The notes beneath the pieces were generated by a model that made no database searches, was not told the DNA's origin, and saw only the letters and a program-made list of their open reading frames with translations. Positions 52,122-61,838 of a stretch of DNA of 64,000 nucleotides are shown here, piece by piece. Positions within the stretch are counted from its first letter, which is position 1, and every line of letters begins with the position of its first letter. The stretch spans positions 1,043,646 to 1,107,645 of the forward strand of contig NZ_CP021378.1 in assembly GCF_002215495.1 (NCBI RefSeq). Direction: 5' to 3'. The stretch comes from Porphyrobacter sp. CACIAM 03H1 (GTDB lineage: Bacteria > Pseudomonadota > Alphaproteobacteria > Sphingomonadales > Sphingomonadaceae). The position numbers were made by a program, and so were the translations under genes.

Positions 52122-53315
52122 ATGGCCGATCTTGAACAATTCCGCACCGAAACCCGCGCCTGGCTGGAGGCGAACTGCCCGCCTGAAATGCGCGAGCCGG
52201 TGCGCGGCGAGGACGATATCTACTGGGGCGGCCGCAACGCCACCTTCAAGAACGATGCGCAGAAGGCATGGCTCGAGGCGTGCATCGCCAAGGGCTACAC
52301 CGTGCCCATGTGGCCGAAGGAATATGGCGGCGCGGGCCTCAGCGCGCCGGAAGCCAAGGTGCTGCGCGAGGAAATGGGCAAGATCGGCGCGCGCCCGCCG
52401 CTCAGCTCCTTCGGCATCTGGATGCTCGGCCCGGCGCTGCTGCACTTCGGCACCGAGGGGCAGAAGCAGCGGTTCCTCAACGAGATCGCGCGCGGCGAAA
52501 TCCGCTGGTGTCAGGGCTATTCTGAGCCGGGCTCGGGTTCTGACCTCGTCAGCTTGCAGACCTTCGGCGAGGACAAGGGCGATCACTGGGTCGTCAACGG
52601 CCAGAAGATCTGGACCTCCTATGCGGACCACGCCGACTGGATCTTCTGCCTTGTCCGCACCGACAAGGAGAACAAGTATGGCGGCATCACCTTCATGCTG
52701 TTCGACATGGCGAGCGAAGGCGTCACCACCAAGCCGATCAAGCTGATCAGCGGCTCCTCGCCCTTCTGCGAGACCTTCTTCGACAACGTCAAGGTGCCCA
52801 AGTCCTATGGCGATGACGTGCCGGCCTATGTCGGCACGATCAACCGCGGCTGGGATGTCGCCAAGTATCTCCTCGGCCACGAGCGCGAGATGATCTCGGG
52901 CGCGGACGGCGGCGAGCGCCAGGCCGCGATCGGCGCGATGATGAAGCGCCATGCGGCCAGGCTCGGCGACGACCTCGACCCGGTGCTGCGCGCCGAACTC
53001 GCCAATTTCGACGTCGACGCGCTGGCCTATGCCGCGATGGGCGAGAAGTTCCTCGACGAGATCAAGGTCGGCAAGGCCCACCCCGCGCAGCCCAACATGA
53101 TGAAGTATGCGGGCACGGAACTGAACAAGCGCCGCCACGAGCTGATGATGGCGGTCGGCGGCTCGCGCAGCCTCGAATGGGAAAGCGAGGCGACCGAAGG
53201 CGGCAAGCCGTCGAAGAGCTGGCTGCGCACCAAGGCCAACTCGATCGAGGGCGGCACCAGCGAGGTGATGCTCAACGTCATCGCCAAGCGCATCCTCGAC
53301 CTGCCGGGGGCTTGA
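52122..53315 (+). CDS. Acyl-CoA dehydrogenase
   Basis: A 397-residue FAD enzyme of the acyl-CoA dehydrogenase family: DIYWGGRNATFKN, WPKEYGGAGLSAPEAKVLREEMGK, WCQGYSEPGSGSDLVSLQT (FAD site), VVNGQKIWTSYADHADW and GSSPFCETFFDNVKVPKSY, ending with a C-terminal domain starting IEGGTSEVMLNVIAKR. It resembles medium- to long-chain or steroid side-chain-type ACADs. Start by ATG after GAGAGGAGAGTCGGTC. The LiuR-like site ahead suggests induction by acyl-CoA or branched-chain substrates. Confidence 0.9.
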   Translation: MADLEQFRTETRAWLEANCPPEMREPVRGEDDIYWGGRNATFKNDAQKAWLEACIAKGYTVPMWPKEYGGAGLSAPEAKVLREEMGKIGARPPLSSFGIWMLGPALLHFGTEGQKQRFLNEIARGEIRWCQGYSEPGSGSDLVSLQTFGEDKGDHWVVNGQKIWTSYADHADWIFCLVRTDKENKYGGITFMLFDMASEGVTTKPIKLISGSSPFCETFFDNVKVPKSYGDDVPAYVGTINRGWDVAKYLLGHEREMISGADGGERQAAIGAMMKRHAARLGDDLDPVLRAELANFDVDALAYAAMGEKFLDEIKVGKAHPAQPNMMKYAGTELNKRRHELMMAVGGSRSLEWESEATEGGKPSKSWLRTKANSIEGGTSEVMLNVIAKRILDLPGA

Positions 53316-53326
53316 TCAATCAATCT

Positions 53327-53445
53327 CCCCTCCCGCTTGCGGGAGGGGTCGGGGGTGGGCACGTACGACCGCTCGCAGGCCCACCCCGCTGCGACTAGCC
53401 AGCAAGCTGGCAAGTCTCGCTGCCCCTCCCGCAGGCGGGAGGGGG
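53327..53445. repeat. Repeat family C, locus 4 (left bracket of the 53465 gene)
   Basis: Two CCCCTCCCGC-type hairpins joined by GGCCCACCCCGCTGCGACTA and GCCAGCAAGCTGGCAAGTCT. The latter segment recurs inverted at 54636-54680, so the acyl-CoA dehydrogenase gene between is bracketed by long inverted copies. Confidence 0.85.
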
Positions 53446-53464
53446 TTTGGGAGAGGAAATTCGA

Positions 53465-54604
53465 ATGCCCCTGTATCACAACGAAGATCAGGCGATGCTC
53501 GCCGACACCGCACGCGGCTTCATGGCCGAGGAAGGCAACATCGCCAAGCAGCTACGCCACTGGCGCGACCGCAACTGCAAGGACGGCTTCGGCCACGCCC
53601 TCTGGAAGCAGATGGCCGAGATGGGCTTCACCGGAATGCTGGTGGAGGAGGCCGACGGCGGGCTCGGCATGGGCCATGTCGAGGCAGGGATCGTGCTCGA
53701 GGAAATCGGCCGCAACCTCACGCCCTCGCCCTTCCTCACCTCCTCAGTGCTGGCCGCGACGGCGCTGAAGCACGGGTCGGACGATCTGAAGGGTCGCTAC
53801 CTGCCGGGCCTGATCGCGGGCGACAGCGTGTTTGCCGTCGCCATCGACGAGACCGCCAAGCATCGTCCCAGCCGCATCGCCACCCGCGCCGACAAGTCGG
53901 GCAACGGGTTCCGCCTCAACGGCGCCAAGACCTTCGTCATCCACGGCGGCAGCGCCGACATGGTCGTGGTGGCGGCGCGCACCTCGGGCGGCGACGAAGA
54001 TGCGGACGGCATCACGCTGTTCGCCGTGCCCAAGGACGTTGCCGGGTTGTCGCACGATCATGTGCGCCTCGTCGACAGTTCGATGGCCACTCATATGCGC
54101 CTCGACGGGGTCGAACTGGACGGCGATGCCGTGATCGGCGAGATCGACGGCGGTCGCGCGGTGCTCGATGCGATGCTGCTCGCCGGCCGCGTCGGCGCGG
54201 CCGCGGAAGGCGTCGGCGTCGCCCGCGGGGCGATGGACATGACGGTCGATTACCTCAAGCAGCGCAAGCAGTTCGGCAAACTGATCGGCGAGTTCCAGGC
54301 GCTCCAGCACCGCGCAAGCCACCTCTATTCCGAGGTCGAGATCGCCCGCGCCGCGACCATCAAGGCGCAGCAGTTGCTCGACGGCGGTTCGGCCCATGCC
54401 GACCTCATGGCAAGCGTCGCCAAGGCCAAGGTCGCCAAGGCCGCCCGCCTCGCGGTGCAGGAAGGCGTGCAGATGCACGGCGGCATTGGCATGACCGACG
54501 AATACGACATCGGCCTCTACATGAAGCGCGACCGCGCCCTGGCCGAATTCCTGGGCGATGCCCATTTCCACGCGAACCGCGTGGCCGAATTGAGCGGGTA
54601 TTGA
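53465..54604 (+). CDS. Acyl-CoA dehydrogenase
   Basis: A 379-residue ACAD. Blocks: LVEEADGGLGMGHVEAGIVLEEIGRNL, FAVAIDETAKHRPSRIATRADKSGNGFRLNGAKTFVIHG, DGDAVIGEIDGG, and YLKQRKQFGKLIGEFQALQHR, GGIGMTDEYDIGLYMKRDRAL. The family length is slightly short, typical of one half of heteromeric steroid-type ACADs (FadE-like pairs). With its neighbour at 52122 it may form an alpha2beta2 enzyme. Start ATG at 53465 (GGGAGAGGAAATTCG ahead). It is flanked by inverted repeats on both sides. Confidence 0.9.
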   Translation: MPLYHNEDQAMLADTARGFMAEEGNIAKQLRHWRDRNCKDGFGHALWKQMAEMGFTGMLVEEADGGLGMGHVEAGIVLEEIGRNLTPSPFLTSSVLAATALKHGSDDLKGRYLPGLIAGDSVFAVAIDETAKHRPSRIATRADKSGNGFRLNGAKTFVIHGGSADMVVVAARTSGGDEDADGITLFAVPKDVAGLSHDHVRLVDSSMATHMRLDGVELDGDAVIGEIDGGRAVLDAMLLAGRVGAAAEGVGVARGAMDMTVDYLKQRKQFGKLIGEFQALQHRASHLYSEVEIARAATIKAQQLLDGGSAHADLMASVAKAKVAKAARLAVQEGVQMHGGIGMTDEYDIGLYMKRDRALAEFLGDAHFHANRVAELSGY

Positions 54605-54614
54605 GCCTTCACCA

Positions 54615-54726
54615 CCCCTCCCGCGTGCGGGAGGGGAGCGAGACTTGCCAGCTTGCTGGCTAGTCGCAGCGGGGTGGGCCTTCCCGGCCCATTCCCACCC
54701 CCAACCCCTCCCGCAAGCGGGAGGGG
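54615..54726. repeat. Repeat family C, locus 5 (right bracket of the 53465 gene)
   Basis: Hairpin CCCCTCCCGC-GTGC-GGGAGGGG, then AGCGAGACTTGCCAGCTTGC and TGGCTAGTCGCAGCGGGGTG, an inverted copy of the sequence at 53380-53432, then a second CCCCTCCCGC hairpin. It faces locus 4 across the dehydrogenase gene. Confidence 0.85.
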
Positions 54727-54741
54727 AGTTTGGAGAGAAAC

Positions 54742-55551
54742 ATGGACATTCAATCGCTTTTCAGCCTCGAAGGCCGCATCGCCCTCGTCACCGGGGGGTC
54801 GCGCGGGATCGGCAAGATGTTCGTCGAGGGCCTGCTCGCGGCGGGCTGCGCGCGGGTCTACATCTCGGCGCGCAAGATCGAGCAGATGCAGGCGACCATC
54901 GACGAGTTCGGCGCCGACAAGGTCATCGGCATCCCCGCCGACCTCAGCCAGATGGACGGCATGGTGGCGCTCGCCAACGAGCTGAAGGCGCGCGAAACGC
55001 ACCTCGACATCCTCATCAACAACGCGGGCGCGGCCTGGGGCCAGCCCTATCTGGAGTTCTCCGAGGCCGGCTGGCACCGGACGATGGATCTGAACGTCAA
55101 GACGCCGTTCTTCCTCACCCAGAAGCTCCACGACCTGCTGGTCGAGGGCGGCAGGCAGGGGCGCCCGGCCAAGGTGATCCACGTCTCCTCGATCGACGGT
55201 CAGCGGATCAACCCGTGGGAGACCTACGCCTATCAGGCCTCGAAGGCCGGCGTGATCCAGCTCACCCGCCGCATGGCCGCGCGGCTGATCCAGGACAACA
55301 TCGTCGTCACCTCGATCGCGCCGGGAGCCTTCCCCTCGGAGATGAACAAGGCCGCCAAGGACGCGCCCGACGCTTCGGCGAGCGGCATCCCCGCCAAGCG
55401 CATCGGCACGGCCGAGGACATGGCGGCGGCCGCGATCTACCTGTGCAGCCGCGCGGGTGATTATGTGGTCGGCGAGACGCTGACGGTCGACGGCGGGGTG
55501 GTGAACGCTCACCTCCCGAGCCACTTCGCAGATCCCGGCGGCAAGCACTGA
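54742..55551 (+). CDS. Short-chain dehydrogenase/reductase
   Basis: A 269-residue SDR with VTGGSRGIGKM (cofactor), ILINNAGAAWG (NNAG), HVSSIDG (Ser), YQASKAGVIQL (YxxxK) and the C-terminal VVGETLTVDGG. It resembles RhlG/FabG-type reductases, perhaps reducing or oxidising a 3-hydroxyacyl intermediate in the same pathway as the two acyl-CoA dehydrogenases upstream. The ATG at 54742 follows GGAGAGAAAC. The 3' end is 19 bp from the convergent methyltransferase gene. Confidence 0.88.
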   Translation: MDIQSLFSLEGRIALVTGGSRGIGKMFVEGLLAAGCARVYISARKIEQMQATIDEFGADKVIGIPADLSQMDGMVALANELKARETHLDILINNAGAAWGQPYLEFSEAGWHRTMDLNVKTPFFLTQKLHDLLVEGGRQGRPAKVIHVSSIDGQRINPWETYAYQASKAGVIQLTRRMAARLIQDNIVVTSIAPGAFPSEMNKAAKDAPDASASGIPAKRIGTAEDMAAAAIYLCSRAGDYVVGETLTVDGGVVNAHLPSHFADPGGKH

Positions 55552-55570
55552 TCCGCGCTTGGCGCGCGCG

Positions 55571-56473
55571 TCAGGCGCGCGCCAGCATCAGGCTCCAGGT
55601 GGTGCACAGGTCCTCGGCGCTCTTGCCGCGGAAGCGCTCGGGCAGGCTTTCCTTCTCCAGCGATTGCAGCGCGCCCTGCGCCACATGGACCTGCGTGTCG
55701 GCGACGCGGAAGCCCGCATCGGCCAGCAGCGCGACATAGTCCGAATGGCGCAGCCGGTTGGTGTAGTCCTGCGGGTTGATGCAGAGCATCTTCCAGCCGA
55801 GTTCGGAATAGCGCAGGAAATCGACCAGCGAGAGCTCCGCGTCGTAGCCGCGGCGGTGGTCGCTGTTGTCAATGCCGTTGCAGAACAGCCCGCCCTTGCC
55901 CAGCCGTGCGCGGACCAGCGCGAAGATCTCGGCCAGCGCGGCGGGCGGGATGTGTTCGAGCACGGTGTGGCTGTAGGCGATATCGATCCCGCCCTTCAGC
56001 GTCGTGCGGTCGAGCGGGACGACATAGGCAAGGCCCAGCGCATCAAGCATCGCATCGAGCCCGCCCTCGAGCGGCACGTCAAGGACCATGTCGAAGCGCC
56101 AAGGCTCGATCCCGGCCTCCTCCACCAGCCGGTCCTGCCGCGCCTTCAGGAAGGCGACCGCCGCCTCGACCGAGCGCGGGTGGAGCAGGTGGTGCTGGTC
56201 CGAGAGGATCACCTCGCGCGCGCCGGCGAGGCGGTAGATCAGCGGCGCGACGGGGATCCAGCCGCTGCCGATCTCCAGCACGCGCGCCCCGGCGATCCTG
56301 CCGCCGGCCCTGCGGATCATGGCGAGCTGTTCGATGATCCCGTCGAGCACGAGATCGTGATGCTGGCCGGGCACCGGCGGGCTGATCGTGTGCTTGAGCT
56401 TGCGCAGCTGCGTCTGAAACGGAACGCAGGCCTTGATCGCATTCGCGGCGATGCGGGTTTGCCAGCCGGCCAT
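55571..56473 (-). CDS. Class I SAM-dependent methyltransferase-like protein
   Basis: A 300-residue protein. The SAM-binding motif I is GARVLEIGSGWIPVAPLIYRLAGA (residues about 65-88), with an acidic residue (ILSDQHH) after the second strand and YSHTVLEHIPPAALAEIF as motif for methyltransferase-like loops. No family-specific N- or C-terminal extension identifies the substrate; lipid or small-molecule methylation is possible. Starts MAGWQTRIAANAIKACVPF. Monocistronic. Confidence 0.8.
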   Translation of the reverse strand: MAGWQTRIAANAIKACVPFQTQLRKLKHTISPPVPGQHHDLVLDGIIEQLAMIRRAGGRIAGARVLEIGSGWIPVAPLIYRLAGAREVILSDQHHLLHPRSVEAAVAFLKARQDRLVEEAGIEPWRFDMVLDVPLEGGLDAMLDALGLAYVVPLDRTTLKGGIDIAYSHTVLEHIPPAALAEIFALVRARLGKGGLFCNGIDNSDHRRGYDAELSLVDFLRYSELGWKMLCINPQDYTNRLRHSDYVALLADAGFRVADTQVHVAQGALQSLEKESLPERFRGKSAEDLCTTWSLMLARA

Positions 56474-56541
56474 TCGATGATCCCCCTGTCGTTTTGGCGC
56501 GTGAGCCGCAAGGGCTTACCCGCTGACGGGAGGGTCGCCCG

Positions 56542-56564
56542 AACCTGGGTGCCTGACCCAGGTT
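56542..56564 (-). repeat. 9-bp perfect inverted repeat after gmk
   Basis: AACCTGGGT (56542-56550) and ACCCAGGTT (56556-56564) with loop GCCTG. It lies 11 bp past the gmk stop on the minus strand and could be a weak transcription stop, though no T-run follows. Confidence 0.55.
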
Positions 56565-56575
56565 GGGAGGCGGAG

Positions 56576-57226
<651 letters not shown>

Positions 57227-57268
57227 AGGCCCCGTTGCACCAACCGGACGGGCGAAATCAAGGGGCGG

Positions 57269-57685
57269 TCAGGATTCGCTGCCCGGCCGCGTTTTCGCGC
57301 GGCGCTTGGCCTCGAGCCGCTTGCCGCGGTCGTAGAAGACCTTGGCCGCAAGTCCGCCCGCCACCACCGCGAGTCCCAGCGGCGAGCGGCGGGCGAGGCG
57401 GCTTGCCCCGTAGAGCGCGAGGCTGGTCGCGACGCCGCGTCCATCGACCAGCTTCTCGGCCTTGGCGGTATCGTAGCTCCTGACCAGCAGGCCCTTTTCC
57501 AGCCGGTCACGCAGCAGCCCGCCCGCGGCGCGCAGGACGATGTCGGCGATGATGAGGTTGGTGCCCGCAACGGGGCTGGGCAGCGGCACGCCGCCGGGGC
57601 CGGGAGCGGGACTGTCGCCGGCGCCCGCTACGGGTGCTTCGGCCTTGCCGCGCCTGCCCGCCTTCGCCCGCTTGCCCCCCGCCAT
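57269..57685 (-). CDS. Small conserved protein of unknown function
   Basis: A 138-residue protein with a basic, Ala/Gly/Lys-rich N-terminus (MAGGKRAKAGRRGKAEAPVAG), one possible membrane helix near the C-terminus (SPLGLAVVAGGLAAKVFY) and a basic tail. It lies 42 bp after sspB-side sequence and 42 bp before gmk, all on the minus strand; likely part of that operon. No family I can name. Confidence 0.6.
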   Translation of the reverse strand: MAGGKRAKAGRRGKAEAPVAGAGDSPAPGPGGVPLPSPVAGTNLIIADIVLRAAGGLLRDRLEKGLLVRSYDTAKAEKLVDGRGVATSLALYGASRLARRSPLGLAVVAGGLAAKVFYDRGKRLEAKRRAKTRPGSES

Positions 57686-57691
57686 GGCGGC

Positions 57692-58171
57692 CTATTTCTT
57701 GCGCCCGAAATCGATGCTGACGACGTTCGAGCCGTCCGGGTCGGTGTCGGGCCCGTCGTTCTCGGCATCCTCGTGCGCTTCCGGCTCGAGCTCCTCGACC
57801 GCCGCCTGGAACTGGAGGCCGAAATCCACCGCCGGATCGACGAAGGCGGTGATCGCGGCAAAGGGGATGGTGAGCTTGGCCGGCACCTGGTTGAAGGTGA
57901 GGCTGACCGAGAAGCTCTGCGGCAGCACCTCGAGATCCCAGAACTTGTTCTGGAGCACGATCGTCATCTCGTCGGGGAAGCGTTCGCGCAGGTGCGGCGG
58001 GATGCTGACGCCCGGCGCGCCGGTCTTGAAGGTGATGTAGAAATGGTGCGCGCCCGGCAGCGTGCCGCCGCCGCTGACAATCGAACCGAGCACCCGGCCG
58101 ACCACGGCGCGCAGGGCTTCCTGCACGATTTCATCGTAGGGGATCAGGCTGTCGGGCGTGTCGCTGTTCAT
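57692..58171 (-). CDS. sspB: SspB-family ClpXP adaptor (alphaproteobacterial type)
   Basis: The protein tethers ssrA-tagged substrates to ClpXP for degradation. At 159 residues it shows the alphaproteobacterial SspB fold: LIPYDEIVQEALRAVVGRVLGSIV, GTLPGAHHFYITFKTGAPGVSIPPHL, FPDEMTIVLQNKFWDL and the long linker EPEAHEDAENDGPDTDPDGSN leading to the ClpX-binding tail VVSIDFGRKK. ATG at 58171. It is adjacent to gmk and a small unknown gene on the same strand and divergent from hisB. Confidence 0.92.
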   Translation of the reverse strand: MNSDTPDSLIPYDEIVQEALRAVVGRVLGSIVSGGGTLPGAHHFYITFKTGAPGVSIPPHLRERFPDEMTIVLQNKFWDLEVLPQSFSVSLTFNQVPAKLTIPFAAITAFVDPAVDFGLQFQAAVEELEPEAHEDAENDGPDTDPDGSNVVSIDFGRKK

Positions 58172-58307
58172 GGCTGACCGGATTCGTGGCGCGGCGCGGG
58201 GCCTTGGTCAAGGGGCTTTGAATTGAAATGTCTCGCCGGATTGACAGTCAGCCGGGCGATGCGGCCCACGCTTGTCTTGCGCCCCAAGCGGACTATAGCG
58301 CCGGTTC

Positions 58308-58916
58308 ATGGCCAGCATCCCCGCCCGCACCGGCTCGGTTGAGCGAAACACCACCGAGACCAAGATCGCCATTGCCGTCAATCTCGACGGGACCGGCGCC
58401 TATGACGTGTCGACCGGCATCGGCTTTCTCGATCACATGGTCGAACAGTTCAGCCGCCATTCGCTGATCGACGTGACGATGAAGGTGGAGGGCGACCTCC
58501 ATGTCGACCAGCACCACACCACCGAGGATTCGGCGATCGCGCTCGGTCAGGCCATCGCGCAGGCGCTCGGCGACAAGGCCGGGATCGGGCGCTACGGCGC
58601 GGCCTATTCGCCGATGGACGAGACCCTGAGCCGCGTGGCGCTCGACATCTCCGGGCGGCCCTATCTGGTGTGGAAGGCGAAGTTCACGCAGGAGAAGCTC
58701 GGCGAATGGGACACCGAGCTGATCGAGCACTGGTTCCACTCGGTGAGCCAAGCCGCGGGCATTACGCTCCATATGGAGCTGCTCTACGGCACCAACAATC
58801 ACCACATCTGCGAGAGCCTCTACAAGGGCTTCGCCCGCGCCATGCGGCAGGCGGTCGAGCGCGATCCGAGGAAGGGCGGGGCGATCCCCTCGACCAAGGG
58901 GCAGCTCGGTGGGTGA
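58308..58916 (+). CDS. hisB: Imidazoleglycerol-phosphate dehydratase
   Basis: Sixth step of histidine synthesis. The 202-residue monofunctional enzyme has both Mn-binding motifs [14 protein letters not shown] and [17 protein letters not shown], typical of alpha-proteobacteria without the phosphatase domain. There is no Shine-Dalgarno near the ATG at 58308; a TTGTCT (58272-58277)/TATAGC (58294-58299) promoter with 16-bp spacing would give a nearly leaderless mRNA. It opens the cluster hisB-hisH-hisA-hisF-(repeat)-hisE-HIT. The hisH start overlaps its end by eight bases. Confidence 0.95.
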   Translation: MASIPARTGSVERNTTETKIAIAVNLDGTGAYDVSTGIGFLDHMVEQFSRHSLIDVTMKVEGDLHVDQHHTTEDSAIALGQAIAQALGDKAGIGRYGAAYSPMDETLSRVALDISGRPYLVWKAKFTQEKLGEWDTELIEHWFHSVSQAAGITLHMELLYGTNNHHICESLYKGFARAMRQAVERDPRKGGAIPSTKGQLGG

Positions 58917-59535
58917 AGTCGTTGCCTTGGTCGATTACGGCGCGGGCAACCTCCATTCGGTCCACAACGCCCTGAGGGCGGCAGGCGCCGAGGTCACCGT
59001 CACCGCCGATCCCTATGTCGTGCGCGCGGCAGACCGGATCGTGCTGCCCGGCGTCGGCAGTTTCAGGGCCTGTGCCGAGGGCCTGAACGCGATCCCCGGC
59101 ATGATCGATGCGATGACAGAACGTGTCCATGTCGGCGGTGCGCCGTTCCTCGGCATCTGTGTGGGGATGCAACTGCTCGCGACCCGAGGGCTCGAACATG
59201 GCGAGACCCCCGGCCTCGGCTGGGTGCCGGGCGAGGTGCGGCTGATCGAGCCGTCGGACCCCGCGATCAAGGTGCCGCACATGGGCTGGAACGATGTCGC
59301 CTTGCTGCCCCACGCGCGCGGGTCTGCGGTGATCGATGAGGGCGAGGCCTACTTCCTCCACTCCTACCACTTCGCCGCGACCGAGCCCCACCATATCGCC
59401 GCGATGACGGACCACGGCGAAGGGCTGGTGGCTGCGGTCGCCCGCGACAACATCCTCGGCGTGCAGTTTCATCCGGAGAAGAGCCAGGCCTATGGCCTTG
59501 CGACCCTCCGGCGCTTTCTGGAGTGGTTCCCGTGA
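58909..59535 (+). CDS. hisH: Imidazole glycerol phosphate synthase glutaminase subunit
   Basis: The glutaminase feeds ammonia to HisF. The 208-residue class-I amidotransferase has the nucleophile elbow GICVGMQLL (Cys about 84) and the histidine/glutamate pair in [10 protein letters not shown]. The GTG start at 58909 overlaps the last eight bases of hisB. Its stop is coupled to hisA (GTGA). Confidence 0.95.
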   Translation: MGEVVALVDYGAGNLHSVHNALRAAGAEVTVTADPYVVRAADRIVLPGVGSFRACAEGLNAIPGMIDAMTERVHVGGAPFLGICVGMQLLATRGLEHGETPGLGWVPGEVRLIEPSDPAIKVPHMGWNDVALLPHARGSAVIDEGEAYFLHSYHFAATEPHHIAAMTDHGEGLVAAVARDNILGVQFHPEKSQAYGLATLRRFLEWFP

Positions 59536-60263
59536 TCATCTTCCCCGCCATCGACCTGAAGGGCGGCCAGGTCGTGCGCCTTGCCGAAGGCGACATGGAT
59601 CGCGCCACGATCTACGGCGATGATCCCGCCGCGCAGGCGCTGATCTTCGCCGAGGCAGGGGCGGAGCATATCCATGTTGTCGATCTGGACGGCAGCTTCG
59701 CGGGCGAAAGTCGCAACCGGGCGGCTGTCGAAGCCATCGTCAAGGCCTTCCCCGGCTATGTGCAACTGGGCGGCGGTATCCGCGACGCGGCGGCGGTCGA
59801 GGGGTGGTTCAACCTCGGCGTCGCGCGGGTGGTGATGGGCTCGGCGGCGCTCAAGAACCCCGAATTCGTCAAGGACATGGCCCGCGAGTGGGAGAACGGC
59901 ATCGTCGTCGCGGTCGACGCGAAGGACGGCATGGTTGCGACCGAGGGCTGGGCGGAAGTCTCCGACGTCCCCGTCACCGATCTCGCCCGCCGCTTCGAGG
60001 ATGCGGGCGTTGCCTCGCTGCTGTTCACCGATATCGGGCGGGACGGACTGCTAAAGGGCGTGAACATTGAGGCGACCGTGGACCTCGCCCGCCGGGTCGA
60101 CATCCCGGTGATCGCCAGCGGCGGGGTAAAGGGGCTCGACGACATCCACATCCTCTCGCTCCACGCGCACGAGGGGATCGAGGGGGTGATCACGGGCCGC
60201 GCGCTCTATGAAGGGCGGCTGGATCTGGCAGCGGCGATCGCGATGGGGGCGCGCGCGCAATGA
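59532..60263 (+). CDS. hisA: Phosphoribosylformimino-AICAR-P isomerase
   Basis: A (beta/alpha)8 isomerase of 243 residues, [17 protein letters not shown] with catalytic Asp, and [12 protein letters not shown] with the second aspartate, [12 protein letters not shown] chose the GTG at 59532 because it overlaps the hisH stop (GTGA); a GTG nine bases upstream (59523) is also in frame. The hisF start overlaps its end (ATGA). Confidence 0.95.
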   Translation: MIIFPAIDLKGGQVVRLAEGDMDRATIYGDDPAAQALIFAEAGAEHIHVVDLDGSFAGESRNRAAVEAIVKAFPGYVQLGGGIRDAAAVEGWFNLGVARVVMGSAALKNPEFVKDMAREWENGIVVAVDAKDGMVATEGWAEVSDVPVTDLARRFEDAGVASLLFTDIGRDGLLKGVNIEATVDLARRVDIPVIASGGVKGLDDIHILSLHAHEGIEGVITGRALYEGRLDLAAAIAMGARAQ

Positions 60264-61021
60264 CCGTCCGCATCCGCGTCATTCCCTGCCTCGACGTCGC
60301 CGATGGCCGCGTGGTCAAGGGCGTCAACTTCGTCGACCTCAAGGACGCGGGCGATCCGGTCGAGCAGGCGCGCGCCTATGACGCGGCGGGTGCTGACGAG
60401 CTGTGCTTCCTCGACATCTCCGCCAGCCACGAAGGGCGCGGGACCCTGCTCGACATGGTGCGCCGCACCGCGGAAGTATGCTTCATGCCGCTGACTGTCG
60501 GCGGCGGGGTGCGCTCCGCCGAGGATGCGCGCGCGCTGCTCCTCGCCGGAGCGGACAAGGTCGCGGTCAACTCCGCCGCCGTCGCCCGGCCCGAATTGGT
60601 GGGCGAGATCGCGGAGCGGTTCGGCAGCCAGTGCGTCGTCGCCAGCGTCGACGCGCGCCGCACGCCGCGGGGGAACTGGGAAATCTTCACCCACGGCGGC
60701 CGCAAACCCACGGGGATCGACGCGGTCGAATATGCGCGGAAGGTGGCCGATCTGGGCGCGGGCGAATTGCTCGTCACCTCGATGGACGGGGACGGGACAC
60801 AGCGGGGCTACGACCTCGATCTCACCCGCGAGATTGCCGATTCTGTCAGCGTGCCGGTGATCGCCAGCGGCGGGGTCGGGAGCCTCGATCACCTCGTCGA
60901 AGGCGTGACCAAGGGCCACGCCAGCGCGGTGCTCGCCGCGAGCATCTTCCACTTCGGCCACCACACCATCGCCGAGGCCCACGCGGCGCTCCGCGCGGCA
61001 GGGCTACCGGCGCGCGGTTGA
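60260..61021 (+). CDS. hisF: Imidazole glycerol phosphate synthase cyclase subunit
   Basis: The synthase half that makes imidazole glycerol phosphate and AICAR. A 253-residue barrel with [19 protein letters not shown] (catalytic Asp) and [16 protein letters not shown] and the second Asp region, and [12 protein letters not shown]. Four-base ATGA overlap with hisA. It is separated from hisE by a 102-bp family A repeat. Confidence 0.96.
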   Translation: MTVRIRVIPCLDVADGRVVKGVNFVDLKDAGDPVEQARAYDAAGADELCFLDISASHEGRGTLLDMVRRTAEVCFMPLTVGGGVRSAEDARALLLAGADKVAVNSAAVARPELVGEIAERFGSQCVVASVDARRTPRGNWEIFTHGGRKPTGIDAVEYARKVADLGAGELLVTSMDGDGTQRGYDLDLTREIADSVSVPVIASGGVGSLDHLVEGVTKGHASAVLAASIFHFGHHTIAEAHAALRAAGLPARG

Positions 61022-61026
61022 AATGT

Positions 61027-61128
61027 CGTCATTGCGAGCGTAGCGAAGCAATCCATGGACCGACCGTGCTGATTGCGGAAAGGTCCGATCATGGATTGCC
61101 GCGTCGCCTGCGGCTCCTCGCAATGACG
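61027..61128. repeat. Repeat family A (102 bp), copy 3, inside the his cluster
   Basis: CGTCATTGCGAGCG at one end and CTCCTCGCAATGACG at the other, same length as copies 1 and 2. It lies five bases after the hisF stop and 12 bases before the hisE start, so it must be transcribed with the operon and could act as a processing or attenuation hairpin. Confidence 0.88.
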
Positions 61129-61140
61129 AGAAAGAGCCAC

Positions 61141-61458
61141 GTGTCCGAAACCCTTGCCCGCCTCGAAGCGACCATCGCACAGCGCCTCACCGCCTCGCCG
61201 GAGGAAAGCTACGTGGCGAAGCTCCACGCCAAGGGCCTTGCCAAGATCGCGCAGAAGCTTGGAGAGGAGGCGACCGAGACCGTGATCGCCGCGCTCGCGG
61301 GGGACGAGGCGGAACTGGTTGGGGAGGCTGCCGACCTCCTGTTCCACCTGATGGTGCTGCTCGCCGAGAAGGGCGTGCCGCTCGGAGCGGTTTTCACGGA
61401 ACTTGAACGCCGCGAGGGCACTTCGGGCATAGACGAGAAAGCCAGCCGGAGCGAATAA
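61141..61458 (+). CDS. hisE: Phosphoribosyl-ATP pyrophosphatase
   Basis: The second step of histidine synthesis, a 105-residue MazG-like helical protein: LARLEATIAQRLTASPEESYVAKLHAKGLAKIAQKLGEEATETVIAAL, with the metal-binding E-x-x-E and EAADLLFHLMVLL helices. GTG at 61141 was chosen over an ATG at 61123 that lies within the repeat. Its stop TAA shares a base with the ATG of the HIT gene (TAATG). Confidence 0.93.
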   Translation: MSETLARLEATIAQRLTASPEESYVAKLHAKGLAKIAQKLGEEATETVIAALAGDEAELVGEAADLLFHLMVLLAEKGVPLGAVFTELERREGTSGIDEKASRSE

Positions 61459-61838
61459 TGCCGATCGACCCGACCCTGCCCTACGACGACGCCAACATCT
61501 TCGCGAAGATCCTGCGCGGGGAAATCCCGTCCAAGAAGGTCTACGAGGACGAATGGGCCTATGCTTTCGAGGACATCAATCCGCAGGCCGAGGTGCACAC
61601 GCTGGTGATCCCCAAGGGACGCTACGTCAGCTGGGACGATTTCAGCGCCAAGGCGAGCGAAGCCGAGATCGCCGGCTTCGTGCGCGCGGTGGGGGAAGTG
61701 GCGCGACGCAAGGGGCTTGTCGAACCGGGCTACCGCCTCCTCGCCAATATCGGCCGCCACGGCGGGCAGGAGGTGCCGCACCTCCATGTCCACATCTTCG
61801 GCGGCGAGCCGCTGGGGCCGATGATCGCGCGCCGTTGA
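61458..61838 (+). CDS. HIT family (histidine triad) protein
   Basis: A 126-residue nucleotide hydrolase or transferase of the HINT type, with the triad HLHVHIFGG (H-x-H-x-H) near the C-terminus and NIFAKILRGEIPSKKVYEDEW at the N-terminus. It is coupled to hisE (TAATG), a common arrangement in alphaproteobacteria, where its role may be to deal with adenylylated or phosphoramidate by-products. Function in histidine synthesis is not established. Confidence 0.92.
   Translation: MPIDPTLPYDDANIFAKILRGEIPSKKVYEDEWAYAFEDINPQAEVHTLVIPKGRYVSWDDFSAKASEAEIAGFVRAVGEVARRKGLVEPGYRLLANIGRHGGQEVPHLHVHIFGGEPLGPMIARR

Noticed and set aside
50427..53138. A 903-codon minus-strand frame running through the symporter and beyond
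   Set aside because: Its upstream third is antisense to the acyl-CoA dehydrogenase at 52122; only the part from 51920 encodes the carrier.
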